From Acanthaster planci (lineage: Eukaryota > Echinodermata > Asteroidea > Valvatida > Acanthasteridae): DNA of 38,253 nucleotides. The position numbers and the translations under genes were made by a program. The stretch spans positions 774,839 to 813,091 of the forward strand of contig NW_019091535.1 of assembly GCF_001949145.1 (NCBI RefSeq), written 5' to 3'. The notes beneath the pieces were generated by a model. It did not search any database. It worked only from the letters and a program-made list of their open reading frames with translations, and was not told the DNA's origin. Shown one piece after another: positions 1 through 9,760 of the stretch (the stretch's first letter is position 1; every line of letters starts with the position of its first letter).

Positions 1-3000
1 GAAAACTAGAATCTTATTATGTGACCAATGAGGGTTGGGGCTATTTTTGGTGCTTGTTCCACGCTTTCAGGAGGAAGGTAGAGAAATCAAAACTCCGTAT
101 CGCCTTTCACTTTTGCCCCTCCAAGTTGTCTTGTTTTTGTTTTGTTTTGTTTCCTCTTTTATCTCACTCCTTTTGGTGGGCCACAGTGTTCCTGCAAGGC
201 AACGTTGACGATAACTTGTACTTCGCACGCTAACAGATTGGATAATGTCAAGCGTACAGATGGTAAACTTCAGCCAGTAATTACCAACAAATTTTTTTCC
301 TATAACTGCATTCATTTGATTTGAATGAAATTTGTTACTAACAAAATATGCTTATCCTTACAGTAAGTTCGGACTACCCACAAGAGAATGCCCCAAAACG
401 ATAGGCCTGTCTTCTCTCTGATATAGTCACCTGAAGAAAATGAGAAACAGAATTAAGTAACGAAAAGTGGCCGTGGGCGATGTGAAACCACTGAATTCCA
501 TGGTTCAGAGCTAAATAAGGAAAACGTGATGGAGTGCTTTAATTCATTTTTAGGAATTTGAACTAACTTGAATGAAACTTACAGATCCTTTGAAAGACGG
601 TCCATTTGCCGTCTTCAGCGGCCTTCGGGGTTGGTGCGGTGGGTGCCAAATCTCTTTCCATGTTCTTCTCTCAATATGAATCAAACCCAAACAATCTGAT
701 AGAAACGAGCAAATTCGTCAAGTCATTGCTGCAAAACATTGCAACTTAATTGAAGGGTGGGAAGTAATCACTGTTACGAGAAAAATTCATTCCGTGAAAT
801 GCATAAGGTGAATAAATGATTTCCCTTATTAACTTTATAAATTCACTACAATTTCTGTAACTTCTAATGTGTATTCCGTATCATAATTGCAGGTAATTTC
901 CGCACTGGAAATAACTACATGTACTGAAGTGCCACCCCGAAAAAAATGTTCGTCTCGGTACCGTAAGCAAAGTTTACATGCCTGTATTTATACATTGTCG
1001 CGGAACACCACGCATCCAAACAACATAACAAAGCACAGGGAAATAGTCAACATTACAAATATCCAAAGGTCAAAGGGATAAAGGGAGTACTGTGCGGGCC
1101 ATGACATTTTAGGATACTATTTGCAATGTTGACGCGCAGATAACTGTTGAGAGAGACCTCTCCTGCCGAGGGGGTAAGTCGTGCTTAATTAAACTAATTT
1201 GGGACTTCAAAAAGCTTTCATCGACTGATCATATTGATAAAGTGACGTAGTTAATTGAACGAACTGTGGGACAATTGCAGTAGAATGTTCTTCTATTATA
1301 CAGGAATTTTTCATAAAGGAAACACTATGCCTAATTGCCAGCATAAAAGCAGAGAAATAACTACGTATGATAATATCTCACGCAGCTATCAAAGTATGCA
1401 TCAAATAATCCACATTAATTACAACTCATTACTAAACCGCCCTCTTAAACTTGAAAAGGACATTGAATGGGGGAATTTTTTTGAGATGCAAATCTGACAG
1501 TAACCAACTGTGTCAAATCCGTTGATTACTTTCATTATATAAATTCGCCAGCAAAAGTACGATACAGAAGTACGATACATTTAGAGTCACAGGAGTTGTC
1601 AAATTAAGCTTTTAAGCAACAAGAAACACTTTCTTGTCTAACAAACTCAAAAATAATCTTTCGATCACTGATATATTTCTAATGAAAACGTTTCCATCAT
1701 CAGCGTTTGGTTTCCTGCCCTCAAGATTCTTGCCATGTCCACCTTTAGGCCAGTAAGAATTAACGTAAGTGCCCGACCCAGACATTTTCGCTAATAACGG
1801 AATGTCCACTCAGAACCCTTCACGTGGTTGTCATATAGATTTCTGTTCATAAATCTTGATTTAGGTATCTGCTGGAAAACTCTGATGAAATTCTACGTGC
1901 CTACTATGTTCCGATTTGCCGTTTGGGGGGGTCATTAACACGTATTATGAGGTTGTTACCACCAGTAAGTGAATAAATTCAGAGTTTTTTCCTTCAACGT
2001 GATTTGGCAACAATGCATGAGGAGAGTCGAGGGAACATTGACGTGCGTGAGAGGGGACCTCACTGGTATGCTGTGCGTGTGTCAAGGACATAAAAATATC
2101 TGGGATTTAACCCTCAAAGAACCAAGTTATTTTGGTCCATCTCAAAGCCGGCTGGGGCGGATTAGGCTCAATTCTGGAAAACTCGGCATGCATATGAAAC
2201 ACTCCTGATCATTACAAATGTCAAGTTTGAAATCAATCTAACATACACGAAAGGCCATTTGAAGTTCCGAGGGCCACATACGTTCTAGCCCGCCTGCATT
2301 GCATCGCAGTGGAAAATATGCGTTTTGGGTTGACCTACGGTCTTGGTAAAATGGGTGCTGTGTAAGAATCGCTGGTGCTGTTTTTCGCAGAAATGATGGC
2401 AAAATGACCACAAAGAGTCACTCTGAAAACTCGTGTACTGCGGAGATCTCGCATAATATAATCATCACAGAATTGTAAACTATGCTTTTCGTCACGAAAA
2501 GGCATTTTTACGTAAACTCCTGCCTGTTTTGGGAATATTCCAGCTGTACGTTGATCATACACCGCAAGAATGTTCGGTTTTGGTATTGTTTATGATGGGT
2601 CAAGGGTGCAAGTGTGGACATGGCTACACCAGTGAATACTTAGATGAATAAAATGCATTCAGCTCAGTCATGAAAGTTGTGAGCCCTTGCAATGGTGATT
2701 GTTGGGACATGAGAAAGTCAAAACTGATATTTAAGTGTTACTAATGCAAAAGTCGACCCTCTTGTCAGTTTCCATTTTGAGGAGTCAGTCCAAGGCAATC
2801 TCCTTTTAATTGCATGGATAACAATTCTGAAGGACTATCATTGCACTCTTGGAAAATGTTTTTTGAACCACCCAAGTATTGAAGGGCCTACAGGAATCTT
2901 TGCCGCGTCCAGTTAAGCAGTTTGTAAAAAATTGCCTCAAGTCACTGCAAGGCCTTCGAATGCATGTAGCAGCATGAAAGTGTATTTTATTTGTCAACTG

Positions 3001-4889
3001 CCAACCTCCATCCTTTACTTTCTGTATATCCTTGCACATGCGGTGTCGTTAAATATTGTGTCAAGTCAACATTTGTAGAATATGAAAGGTTTTGCGTTTG
3101 TGTCGGAAAAAACATGCCAAAACATATGTTTCGTACACTAAGGGTAGCTGTTTTGTTTTTTAATATACATATTTCCCCGAGGTTTATTTTGGTCGACTTT
3201 TTGGAGATACGTTACTCCCATCTAAACACATTCCCGCCGAAATTTGGTTATCAAAAATGTCTGGGTCTTCATCAACTCTTACTGGCATCTGCAGTGCCTC
3301 TCCATTTCTCCAAGCAAATTGCATAGGCCTACAACGGCACAACATGCTACGCCATCTTAGCATGGTTCTCTGGGGGTTTACATTGCAGTCATAGTATAGT
3401 TCGACAGTTCTTTCTGAACCATCGACAGTTTAGGATATTAACTCTAGCGTTAATTTTGATAATGTTAGCATTTTTGACGTGTGTGTACGATTCCAGTGCC
3501 CCCCCCCACTTTTTTACAGTACGGTCAGAATAGGTTTTGAAATCATTTGATCTGTTGATCATGAAACTTAATGCAGTTTGTCACTAACCCTCTTTTGTAA
3601 CTAATCAAATTGAAAAGAGGATCGAAAGGGCAAAGTTCTGGTTTCTTCGGGAATTGAAATCAGTATTTCCCCCATATTTAAAACGTTCGGGCGGAAAGGG
3701 TCTTGCAAAATTTAGACTTAACGACAATGCCAGACTGTTGCAGTGGATGCTGTGTGAGTTGTTTTTCAAACAAAATGGCTGCACTTGATCTGAGCAAGCG
3801 GATTCAATGTGATTGTCATATAGTACGCCTTATGGAAAAGGGTAGTGTTAAGTTGAAGTCTTGACAAAAGGAAGCCACTCACCAAAATGCCGAAATTTGC
3901 TCAGTGTGACTGGAAAGCACGGATGTTCGAAAATATGTTGTGTATACCCGGAAATGTTTGGCGATTTGTTACATGAAATTTTTACGTCAATGAAATTCGG
4001 TCCTTGTTCCTTATCCGCCTAGGGTGCATTCCACCAAATCGTTGTACATGTATTTCTGCGCGCAAGCTGAATATTTTGTGATCCACGGTATTTTTGCAAT
4101 AAGACAGACCATAATCAGGAGAGATCATAGAACTATTTCTATAAATTTCAAATTTGGGATTGATAGTTTCCGGTTCGGGGTATTTCGTTCACAAAAAGCC
4201 ACAAATTGCGGGCCTATTTTGAATAGAGGCGGGCGGCTACATTCAGAAATGAGCGCTTAGTGTTACTGTTGTTTGGGGGGTATCTTCCTTGAACAGCGAG
4301 TAAAATTTTGTGGCTAATCCCATGCAATTTAAACAAAAAAGTGATCTTGAATTTCTAGTGAAAAACAGAGGCCAACCTCTTTACGAGAGTCAACAAGCGG
4401 CGCTATTTCGGTCCGATTTTGCACTGTTTTGGGCGCATATTTGGTGTAGTGAGTGCAACCCCTAGGTACTAGGCTTACGCCCTCACCGACAAAGTAGAGA
4501 CAGGTAGGTGGAGAGTTTTGAACAGGTCTCCTGCTTGCGCTCTGCAAATATGCGAAGTCTTTGCGCTTCTCAAAGAAATCAGAATTCTGTTGCTTTTGGC
4601 ACTCCATTGCGTTCTATCAAGTTCATCTTTGATGTTCAATCTGGTCTCTCGGAAAGTAGAAAAGGAGAAACTGTTTGTTTTAAAAATGTGAAAATCAGCT
4701 TTTTCCGCTGGTGGAAAAGCAGATTTTAAATCGAGTTTGTGTTGGGCAAAAATAAAGTTGGATTTTCATGCACGAGAAAAGTAGAAAATAATGCAGAAAT
4801 ACGCATTTCAGTGCTACTGTGACATCGCAAAAGCAAATGTCCACTTTTGCGCACGACTCGATCACAATAGACCCTTCCTCTAAATTTTT
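1..4889. other. gene-free flanking DNA before the first repeat unit
   Basis: No reading frame longer than about 110 codons, no convincing exon with flanking splice sites and no RNA gene was seen here. Short open frames occur on both strands but lack paired acceptor and donor sites and are not repeated in the other units. A C-tract lies at 3499-3508. I found no clear counterpart of this stretch in units 2-4, so it is probably the outside flank of the array or very diverged unit sequence. Confidence 0.6.
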
Positions 4890-5080
4890 CTAATTTATGT
4901 GCGCATGCGCATAAATTGCATGTGGCGACAAAAGGCTTGAGCGGCGCCATCGCAAATGTACAGCGACACAAATTTCAACGTCATTTTCTCTTAGTCTGCT
5001 CAATTTTGCACTTTTGTCTTCGAAAAATCCACTGAAATTGTTCAACTATTACTTTCTGGTCTGAAAGGGATAGGCCTGTT
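4890..5080. promoter_or_regulatory. conserved non-coding block with NRF-1-like palindrome (unit 1)
   Basis: This stretch aligns with 24780-24960 in unit 3 over about 180 bases in the same orientation, including the words 'cttgagcgg', 'ttttgcact' and 'ttactttctggtct', while the surrounding sequence does not align well. At 4900-4911 it holds TGCGCATGCGCA, a perfect palindrome matching the known NRF-1 consensus; the unit 3 copy reads TGCCCATGCGCA. It lies about 0.9 kb before the putative first exon of copy 1. A distal promoter or enhancer role is inference. Confidence 0.4.
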
Positions 5081-5775
5081 AAATTTGACTAAATTTTTAA
5101 AAAGTCTTTGCCCCTCCCTCCCCGATCGCACGAGGTCAAAAGAAATTAACGCAAATACGTTTTTGTGGTGATCAAATCAAAGGAGTGTGACTGAAGAATT
5201 TTTCAGACTTTCCAAAGACTGAATTTAATGCATACCACATCGCTCAAAACGAGGGAAAGATATTTTTAAGATCACATAAAGATGTCATATTCCCGTTTAT
5301 TTCAAATTAAAATCTTGTTCAACGTTTTGCTTGAGTGGAATGTAGAAAAATATAAATAATTGGTTCGTTTTTATGAAAACATTTGTCAAAAGTTCGTTTT
5401 TTGTAAGACTTGAAGAAAGATTGTTTTCATTGTTGGAACTGAATCTTTGGTACCAGATTTCTTTGTTAAAGTTAACTTTTACAAAGGGTATATTAAAAGT
5501 TCGTTGTATTTTTTTAAAAATGATCTTGAAAATGGTGCTACAACTACATGTATGTAGTCGCGTACGGCTACTCATAGAACGATTGGCAAAATGAACTTAG
5601 ACAAACTATATGGAAAAAACGAATGTCGTAAGAGGTGTTTCCCTTTTTTAGAAAATAAATACTCGATGGCACCATTGGGCTTTCGTCGGCATAATATAAA
5701 GCCAATCTGAATTAATTACACATTATTTTGCGAAGCCGAACTCGACGAAATTACAATTTGCATAAAAAAAACTTG
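5081..5775. other. AT-rich spacer upstream of copy 1
   Basis: AT-rich DNA with short open frames on both strands (for example 5297-5575) dominated by Phe, Leu, Lys and Asn codons, as expected of non-coding AT-rich sequence. No splice-flanked exon or repeat was recognised. Confidence 0.5.
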
Positions 5776-5968
5776 GTCCGGTACAGAATTAGCCACCGGT
5801 AGAGGGCGCCATCGCATCGTTAAACTTTTACATGCTCAATCTGAAGACACGGGCACGCCTTGTACGTGATGTACGTACGTCACTACGTAGTACGTGTTTT
5901 GCGCTTTACCTTACGATTTCCATTCACTGTTTCACTCTTTTCGGACTGGCTAACTGTCGACATTACAA
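5776..5968 (+). promoter_or_regulatory. putative promoter plus non-coding exon 1 of copy 1
   Basis: Homologous to 14620-14763 and 26405-26559, each 1.7-2.0 kb before the main exon of its unit. The best-conserved core is CCGGTAGAGGGCGC at 5796-5809, close to the CTCF core consensus, followed by 'catcgca'. Between 5860 and 5900 there is a dense run of TACGTA/TACGTGA words, including a self-complementary GTACGTAC. The block ends in a good donor, AA|GTGAGTAT, with the cut after 5968; the other two copies have GTGAGTAT at the matching place. The last ~50 bases before the donor contain no ATG, which fits a 5' untranslated exon. No TATA box was seen and the transcription start is not defined. Confidence 0.45.
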
Positions 5969-7847
5969 GTGAGTATATTAATAATACAACTTTTGACAGA
6001 CCTTACTAGGACTGTCCGTTTCACTCCAATTGGTAACTAGGGCCTACTTTTATAGATTTAACATGTTTAACATGTTTAACCACACAGTTAAGCCCGGTTT
6101 CCATAATTCATATCGATCATGTAAGAAAACAGAGATAGCAATGCAATTAACACAGAAATTGCAATGCAGACATATGGAAACATCTCAAATGGAAATATCA
6201 CCGGTAACCCATACGTAACGCAAACCAGCCCTAGACAAATCTAGAAAGTAACCTTGCCTACTGTTGCTGAGTTGCTCAGTACAGTGCCTATACAAACATG
6301 CACGCTAGCATGAATGATTTGTGTATAGCAATGTTCCTCTCACTTAGCACCACTCATTTTGTCCATTTTCTCCTCGTAGGGCTTAACTAGCATATGCAGC
6401 CTCAATTGTCAATAAAATTGCTGACCATTAAAAAATAACATCTGACTGGAGTATCAGTTTCGCTTCAAGAGGCAACACTGCCACCTCAAAAGGGCATTTC
6501 TTTTTCATAATATTTGCAATTTTTATTCGCAATTTTGTTGAATTTTTGTTGGAATGATGTGGCGCGGTGTCTCTTCTGCGTCTGTCTGCTTCTTGACGTC
6601 TTGTGAACTGTCTGTGTCAAAAACGACCATGTGGAAATCAGGCGTTACATGTACATGTACTACGAATAGCTAGATTGTGTGGGCCCATGGACTGAGGATC
6701 CTTTTTTAAGTACATGTAGCTCCATGGTAGGCCTAACATCAGTGTTACGTCTTCGTTTTTACGAAGAGCAAACATTGTTGCCATCTGTGGCAGTTGAACC
6801 ATGCCTAATCCTACTTTCACTGTTCCAGTGTAAGATTTATACAAACCTAGCCTACATGTACATGTACACTCATAAACTCCCATTAGGCCCAACACATTTT
6901 GGCCGTGTTGATGATGCCAACTTACCCTACCATTAACAGCCAAGTAAGATTTTTGATGGGGAGGTTTAGTCACCTTATATCCTCATTAAAATGGTAAAAT
7001 TCTTGAACATTTTGCCCATCCATACAACAAATTATTAGCAGCATGTACTCTCAGTAACTGTCAGCTGTGTGATAGCTTGACCAATCGCAACACTGCTCAT
7101 ATATATTTCCTACATGTTTTCCTGTCACCCACAGATGAAAGCCGCACAGTGATTGGCCCATTTTGCTGCCATGCCTATGACCAATCATGGGTCGGCTTTC
7201 TTTTGATGGGGGGGTTAGGAAAACAAAAATGGGAGCAGGGTTACCTTTTAACTTCAGTTACAAAGTGTGGCAAGTGTAACCACGGAGGAATAAATGCACA
7301 GACACAAACGTTACGAATTTCGATGTCCAAGTCAGACTGAGTGACGTTTCTTCACAGGATTTTGTGTCTCCATTGAAAACAAGTACATGTATGTTTGGAC
7401 AGACCCACTTGTAAGACTTTGTGCGAGCATGGAGGAAGGAAAACAGATGTTGCAAGATGGAACCTAACTACATGTATTAACGGCACCTGGGTTTGTGGCA
7501 TGTACACTCATATTGTGCCATGTACAAGCATATACCTGGCAATACGGCCATTTCACAATAGAGCGCCACCAAGAGTTTGCAACGCGTTGGCCAATCACAA
7601 TGCGCGAAATTTGTCGACCCAATGCGCGTTTGGAAAGGGTCGACAAACTTTGGGGGTTGTGATTGGCCAACGCGCTGCAAACTCTTGGTGGCGCACTATT
7701 GTGAATCGCCTGTATTGCAGATCTGCTGACTGTGTACAGTTGACTTCAGGAGATACAATAGTACTAGTTCTTGTATATCTGTTTTTGTGTTGAAGAGATT
7801 GACTGGTTTGTACATCGCTGATGTAAATGTACCCCGTTCTTTACCAG
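5969..7847 (+). other. putative intron 1 of copy 1
   Basis: Runs from the GTGAGTAT donor to the acceptor ttctttaccag before 7848. It holds a palindromic foldback element at 7539-7718 and a segment at 7040-7200 whose reverse complement is found at 33960-34140. Bases 7325-7510 and 7719-7847 align with the matching part of unit 2 before 16804. Several short open frames occur on both strands but none is conserved as protein in the other units. Confidence 0.4.
7539..7718. mobile_element. foldback / MITE-like element, about 180 bp
   Basis: Arms at 7539-7620 and 7637-7718 are near-perfect reverse complements (about 80 bases each) around a 16-base loop. Shared landmarks are GCAATA at the outer ends, GCGCCACCAAGAGTTTGCA, GTTGGCCAATCACAA and TTTGTCGACCC. 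The unit 2 sequence near 16515-16560 runs from 'catataccta' almost directly to 'tttgcagtag', the apparent empty site, so this copy was probably inserted after the units separated. It encodes no protein. Open frames across it on both strands (7395-7793, 7464-7680) are by-products of the palindrome. Confidence 0.75.
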
Positions 7848-7886
7848 AGACCTCAAAATAGAGTTGCCTCATCAATTATCAGGAGG

Positions 7887-8479
7887 ATGCCTGTACACCA
7901 CGGACACCATCATCATGGTGCTGCCCATCACCATGGCGTTCACCACCATGGCATTGGTCATCACCATCACCACCACAACATCCACCATCATGCTCCCGTG
8001 TCAGCCACAGGCCAAGTGGTGGGTGGCCCAGCCATAACAACACGAGTCGGCAATCCCATGGGGCTGCCCTTTTGCCTAGGCATGTTTGGGTTTTTCTTTC
8101 TCTTCAGTGGTATCATGATGATGTCGTTTGGCGTTAGCGCCTTCTCTGGTGTGGGCATCGTTGGGTGCCTCTTTTTGATTGGGGGAGTGGCTTTGATGAT
8201 TGCCTTTGTCGTTCTCTGCCGGAAGATCCGCATGCAGCAACAGCAGGCTATCGTCAACCAGCAGGCAGCTGGGGTGACCACGATGGAGTACAGCCAGCCG
8301 GGCACCCAGCCCTTAGTACAGCCCCAGCAGCCAGGAGCACCCCCCATCATTCACCCACAGGGTCCCGGGGCAACTATCGTGTATGGACCAGGGGGACAGG
8401 TGGCCTACCAACCCCAGGCCCAGCCAGGCTTCCAGCCAGAACCTCAGCAGTATCCAGCAACAATTCCCTATCCACAGCC
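7887..8479 (+). CDS. copy 1, main coding exon: His-rich two-pass membrane protein with PPxY tail
   Basis: The exon runs 7848-8479 after acceptor ttctttaccag. I take ATG 7887 as the start because this Met is the first shared by all four copies and copy 3 has a stop just before it. With the exon at 9477 the protein is 238 residues. Residues 4-35 hold 21 His in HHHG-type runs; about 59-83 and 87-111 are hydrophobic and separated by a tiny Ser/Gly turn; CRKIR at 111-115 marks the cytosolic side. A Gln run and a Pro/Gln/Tyr-rich tail follow. The short loop suggests a hairpin with both ends on one side, presumably cytosolic. The His cluster could bind Zn, Cu or Ni, but this is inference. The exon ends CC|GTAAGT, so the in-frame TAA at 8481-8483 belongs to the intron. 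Family not recognised. Confidence 0.85.
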
Positions 8480-9476
8480 GTAAGTTGCTCTGTGGAACAT
8501 TCATAGGTTACCCACTCAATGCATGCCATTGGTGGCCAAGCCGCCACCACTTACTAAAGTCAAGTTAGTTACTGATGTTACTTTTTAGAAATAAATTAAT
8601 TAGCAAATGTCTGTCCATACATTGAAGAGTTTTCATTTGAAAAAGGGAGGTTTTGGCTTTCTATTTGATGAAATTGGGATTTGAATTGTAGCTGTAAGTA
8701 CAAACTTGATCTTGATAAGTATTGGTAATTGACTAGTTCCGACAGTGGATATTCGTTGCTGGCATCTCCATCTCAGAGGCTGCTTTTGTTATTTGAGTTA
8801 ATTACAATGAATACACCAAAGTTGTACTTGAGCCTATCCCAGTGATACTAAATTACTCCCCTCTGAGGATAGGAGCATCAAGTAAGTCTACATGCTTGGA
8901 CAGAAGTCTGAGAAGAGCCTGTTTAAACCATGGATGCCATTACAATTTGGGACTCGCGGTGCTCTTGCCCCGACTGATGGCACCGGCGACCATCTTACCA
9001 TGCCAAATACAAAGGCGATAATTGGCTGCGTGCCATTGTAACTATTTGTTGCCGTTAATGATTTATTTTCAAGTGGTAAGCAAGCTTTCGCATCACCCTT
9101 GTATTTTGGGCGGTAAGATGGTCACCAGTGGCCTCAGTGGCCTATATGGGCTGGTGAGGGACATTGCGAGTCCAAATTTTTTTCTATGACATCCACGATT
9201 TGAATGTGCTCTCGAACTGCGGAAGATGGCTACCACCAGCACCATAGACGTAATCACCACTGGCAGTCCACCTTCAGGGTGTACAATTTGCCTTGGAGTC
9301 ATCGTAATAGAGCTACAAGAGAAATGCTTGAATTCTAGGCATTAGAGGAAAATTTGGCATTAACGTATCCCACCAATTTCTGTGTGGAGTTGCTTTCTGG
9401 TGCATACATGCTTTTCCATTAACTTCTCTTCATTTGCTTGCTATGTATACTTTTTTTTTTGCCTTATATTTTGAAG
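8480..9476 (+). other. intron 2 of copy 1
   Basis: Donor GTAAGT at 8480 and acceptor ttttgaag ending at 9476. The first ~60 bases ('gttgctctg..gaacattcatagg') are nearly identical in all four copies. An AATAAA at 8589-8594 could end an unspliced transcript that stops at the TAA inside the donor. An inverted repeat with ~48-base arms lies at 8973-9020 and 9090-9137. The stretch 9050-9476 aligns with 18290-18723 in copy 2 but its first part is missing from the short intron of copy 3. Confidence 0.75.
8973..9137. mobile_element. inverted-repeat element in intron 2 of copy 1
   Basis: Arms 8973-9020 and 9090-9137 are reverse complements over about 48 bases with few mismatches, sharing ACCATCTTACC and CAAATACAA-type words. 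The spacer is about 70 bases. Only the right-hand half is obvious in copy 2 (near 18340-18390), suggesting an old element partly replaced in that copy. No coding capacity. Confidence 0.55.
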
Positions 9477-9600
9477 GGGTCCTGATATGTCCAAGTCTGA
9501 TCTACCGGCGGGACCCACTGCACCCCCACCAACCTATGAGGATGCAGTCAACCTAGCCAGCAAACCTGACAGTGCAAGCGACACACCAATCGCAATGTAA
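9477..9600 (+). CDS. copy 1, last coding exon with PPPTY motif
   Basis: The exon opens GGGTCCTGATATGTCC after acceptor AG at 9475-9476. Joining CC from the previous exon to its first G rebuilds a Pro codon, and the frame stays open for 40 further codons to TAA at 9598-9600. The peptide carries APPPTYEDAV (protein residues 213-222), a clear PPxY motif, followed by an acidic, Ser/Asp-rich end. PPxY motifs bind WW domains, typically of NEDD4-type E3 ligases; that partner is inferred. The exon is conserved in frame in copies 2 and 3 at the same place, with the same phase and acceptor, which is strong evidence that it is real despite being tiny. Confidence 0.82.
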
Positions 9601-9760
9601 CCTATTCACGGCGGTGCTCAAGGGGCAGAGGAGGAGTGGTGCTTCAGCTAAAGGTCTTGGTCTGGGTTCGAATCCTGCCGCAGTCTCTCTGGGATGCGGT
9701 CAACAGAGGCCAAGTCATGGCTGCCAAGGGTTACACCACCCATCTGAAATGTCTGTAACC
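9601..9760 (+). repeat. tRNA-like (SINE-type) sequence just after the stop of copy 1
   Basis: Right after the stop comes 'ggcggtgctcaaggggcaga', resembling a tRNA D-arm/A box, and at 9665-9675 GGTTCGAATCC, an exact B box. The spacing is right for a tRNA-derived promoter, but the T stem pairs poorly and no good cloverleaf forms, so I call it a degenerate tRNA-derived SINE or pseudo-tRNA rather than a tRNA gene. The same position in copies 2 and 3 has GGTTTGAATCC and GGTTGAAATCC, so it predates the duplications and is probably part of the 3' UTR. Confidence 0.5.

Noticed and set aside
7827-7886. Upstream Met at 7827 as the start of copy 1, with the same idea at 16777 and 37267
   Set aside because: These Mets lie before the splice acceptor (cag at 7847, 16803, 37395), so they are intronic. 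The part between acceptor and shared Met is broken by a TGA in copy 3.
8336-8479. Collagen-like or elastin-like extracellular protein from the Gly/Pro-rich tail
   Set aside because: No Gly-X-Y periodicity, and the tail follows a basic stop-transfer that suggests the cytosolic side.
7988-8506. Large open frames in other frames and on the minus strand over the main exons (likewise at 17056-17490, 28318-28857, 37420-38130)
   Set aside because: They are shadows of the low-complexity His and Pro/Gln-rich coding sequence: their composition mirrors the codons of the real frame and they have no splice signals of their own.
9665-9675. Functional tRNA gene next to the perfect B box
   Set aside because: T-stem pairing is poor, the anticodon arm is not recognisable and the copies in units 2 and 3 decay freely.
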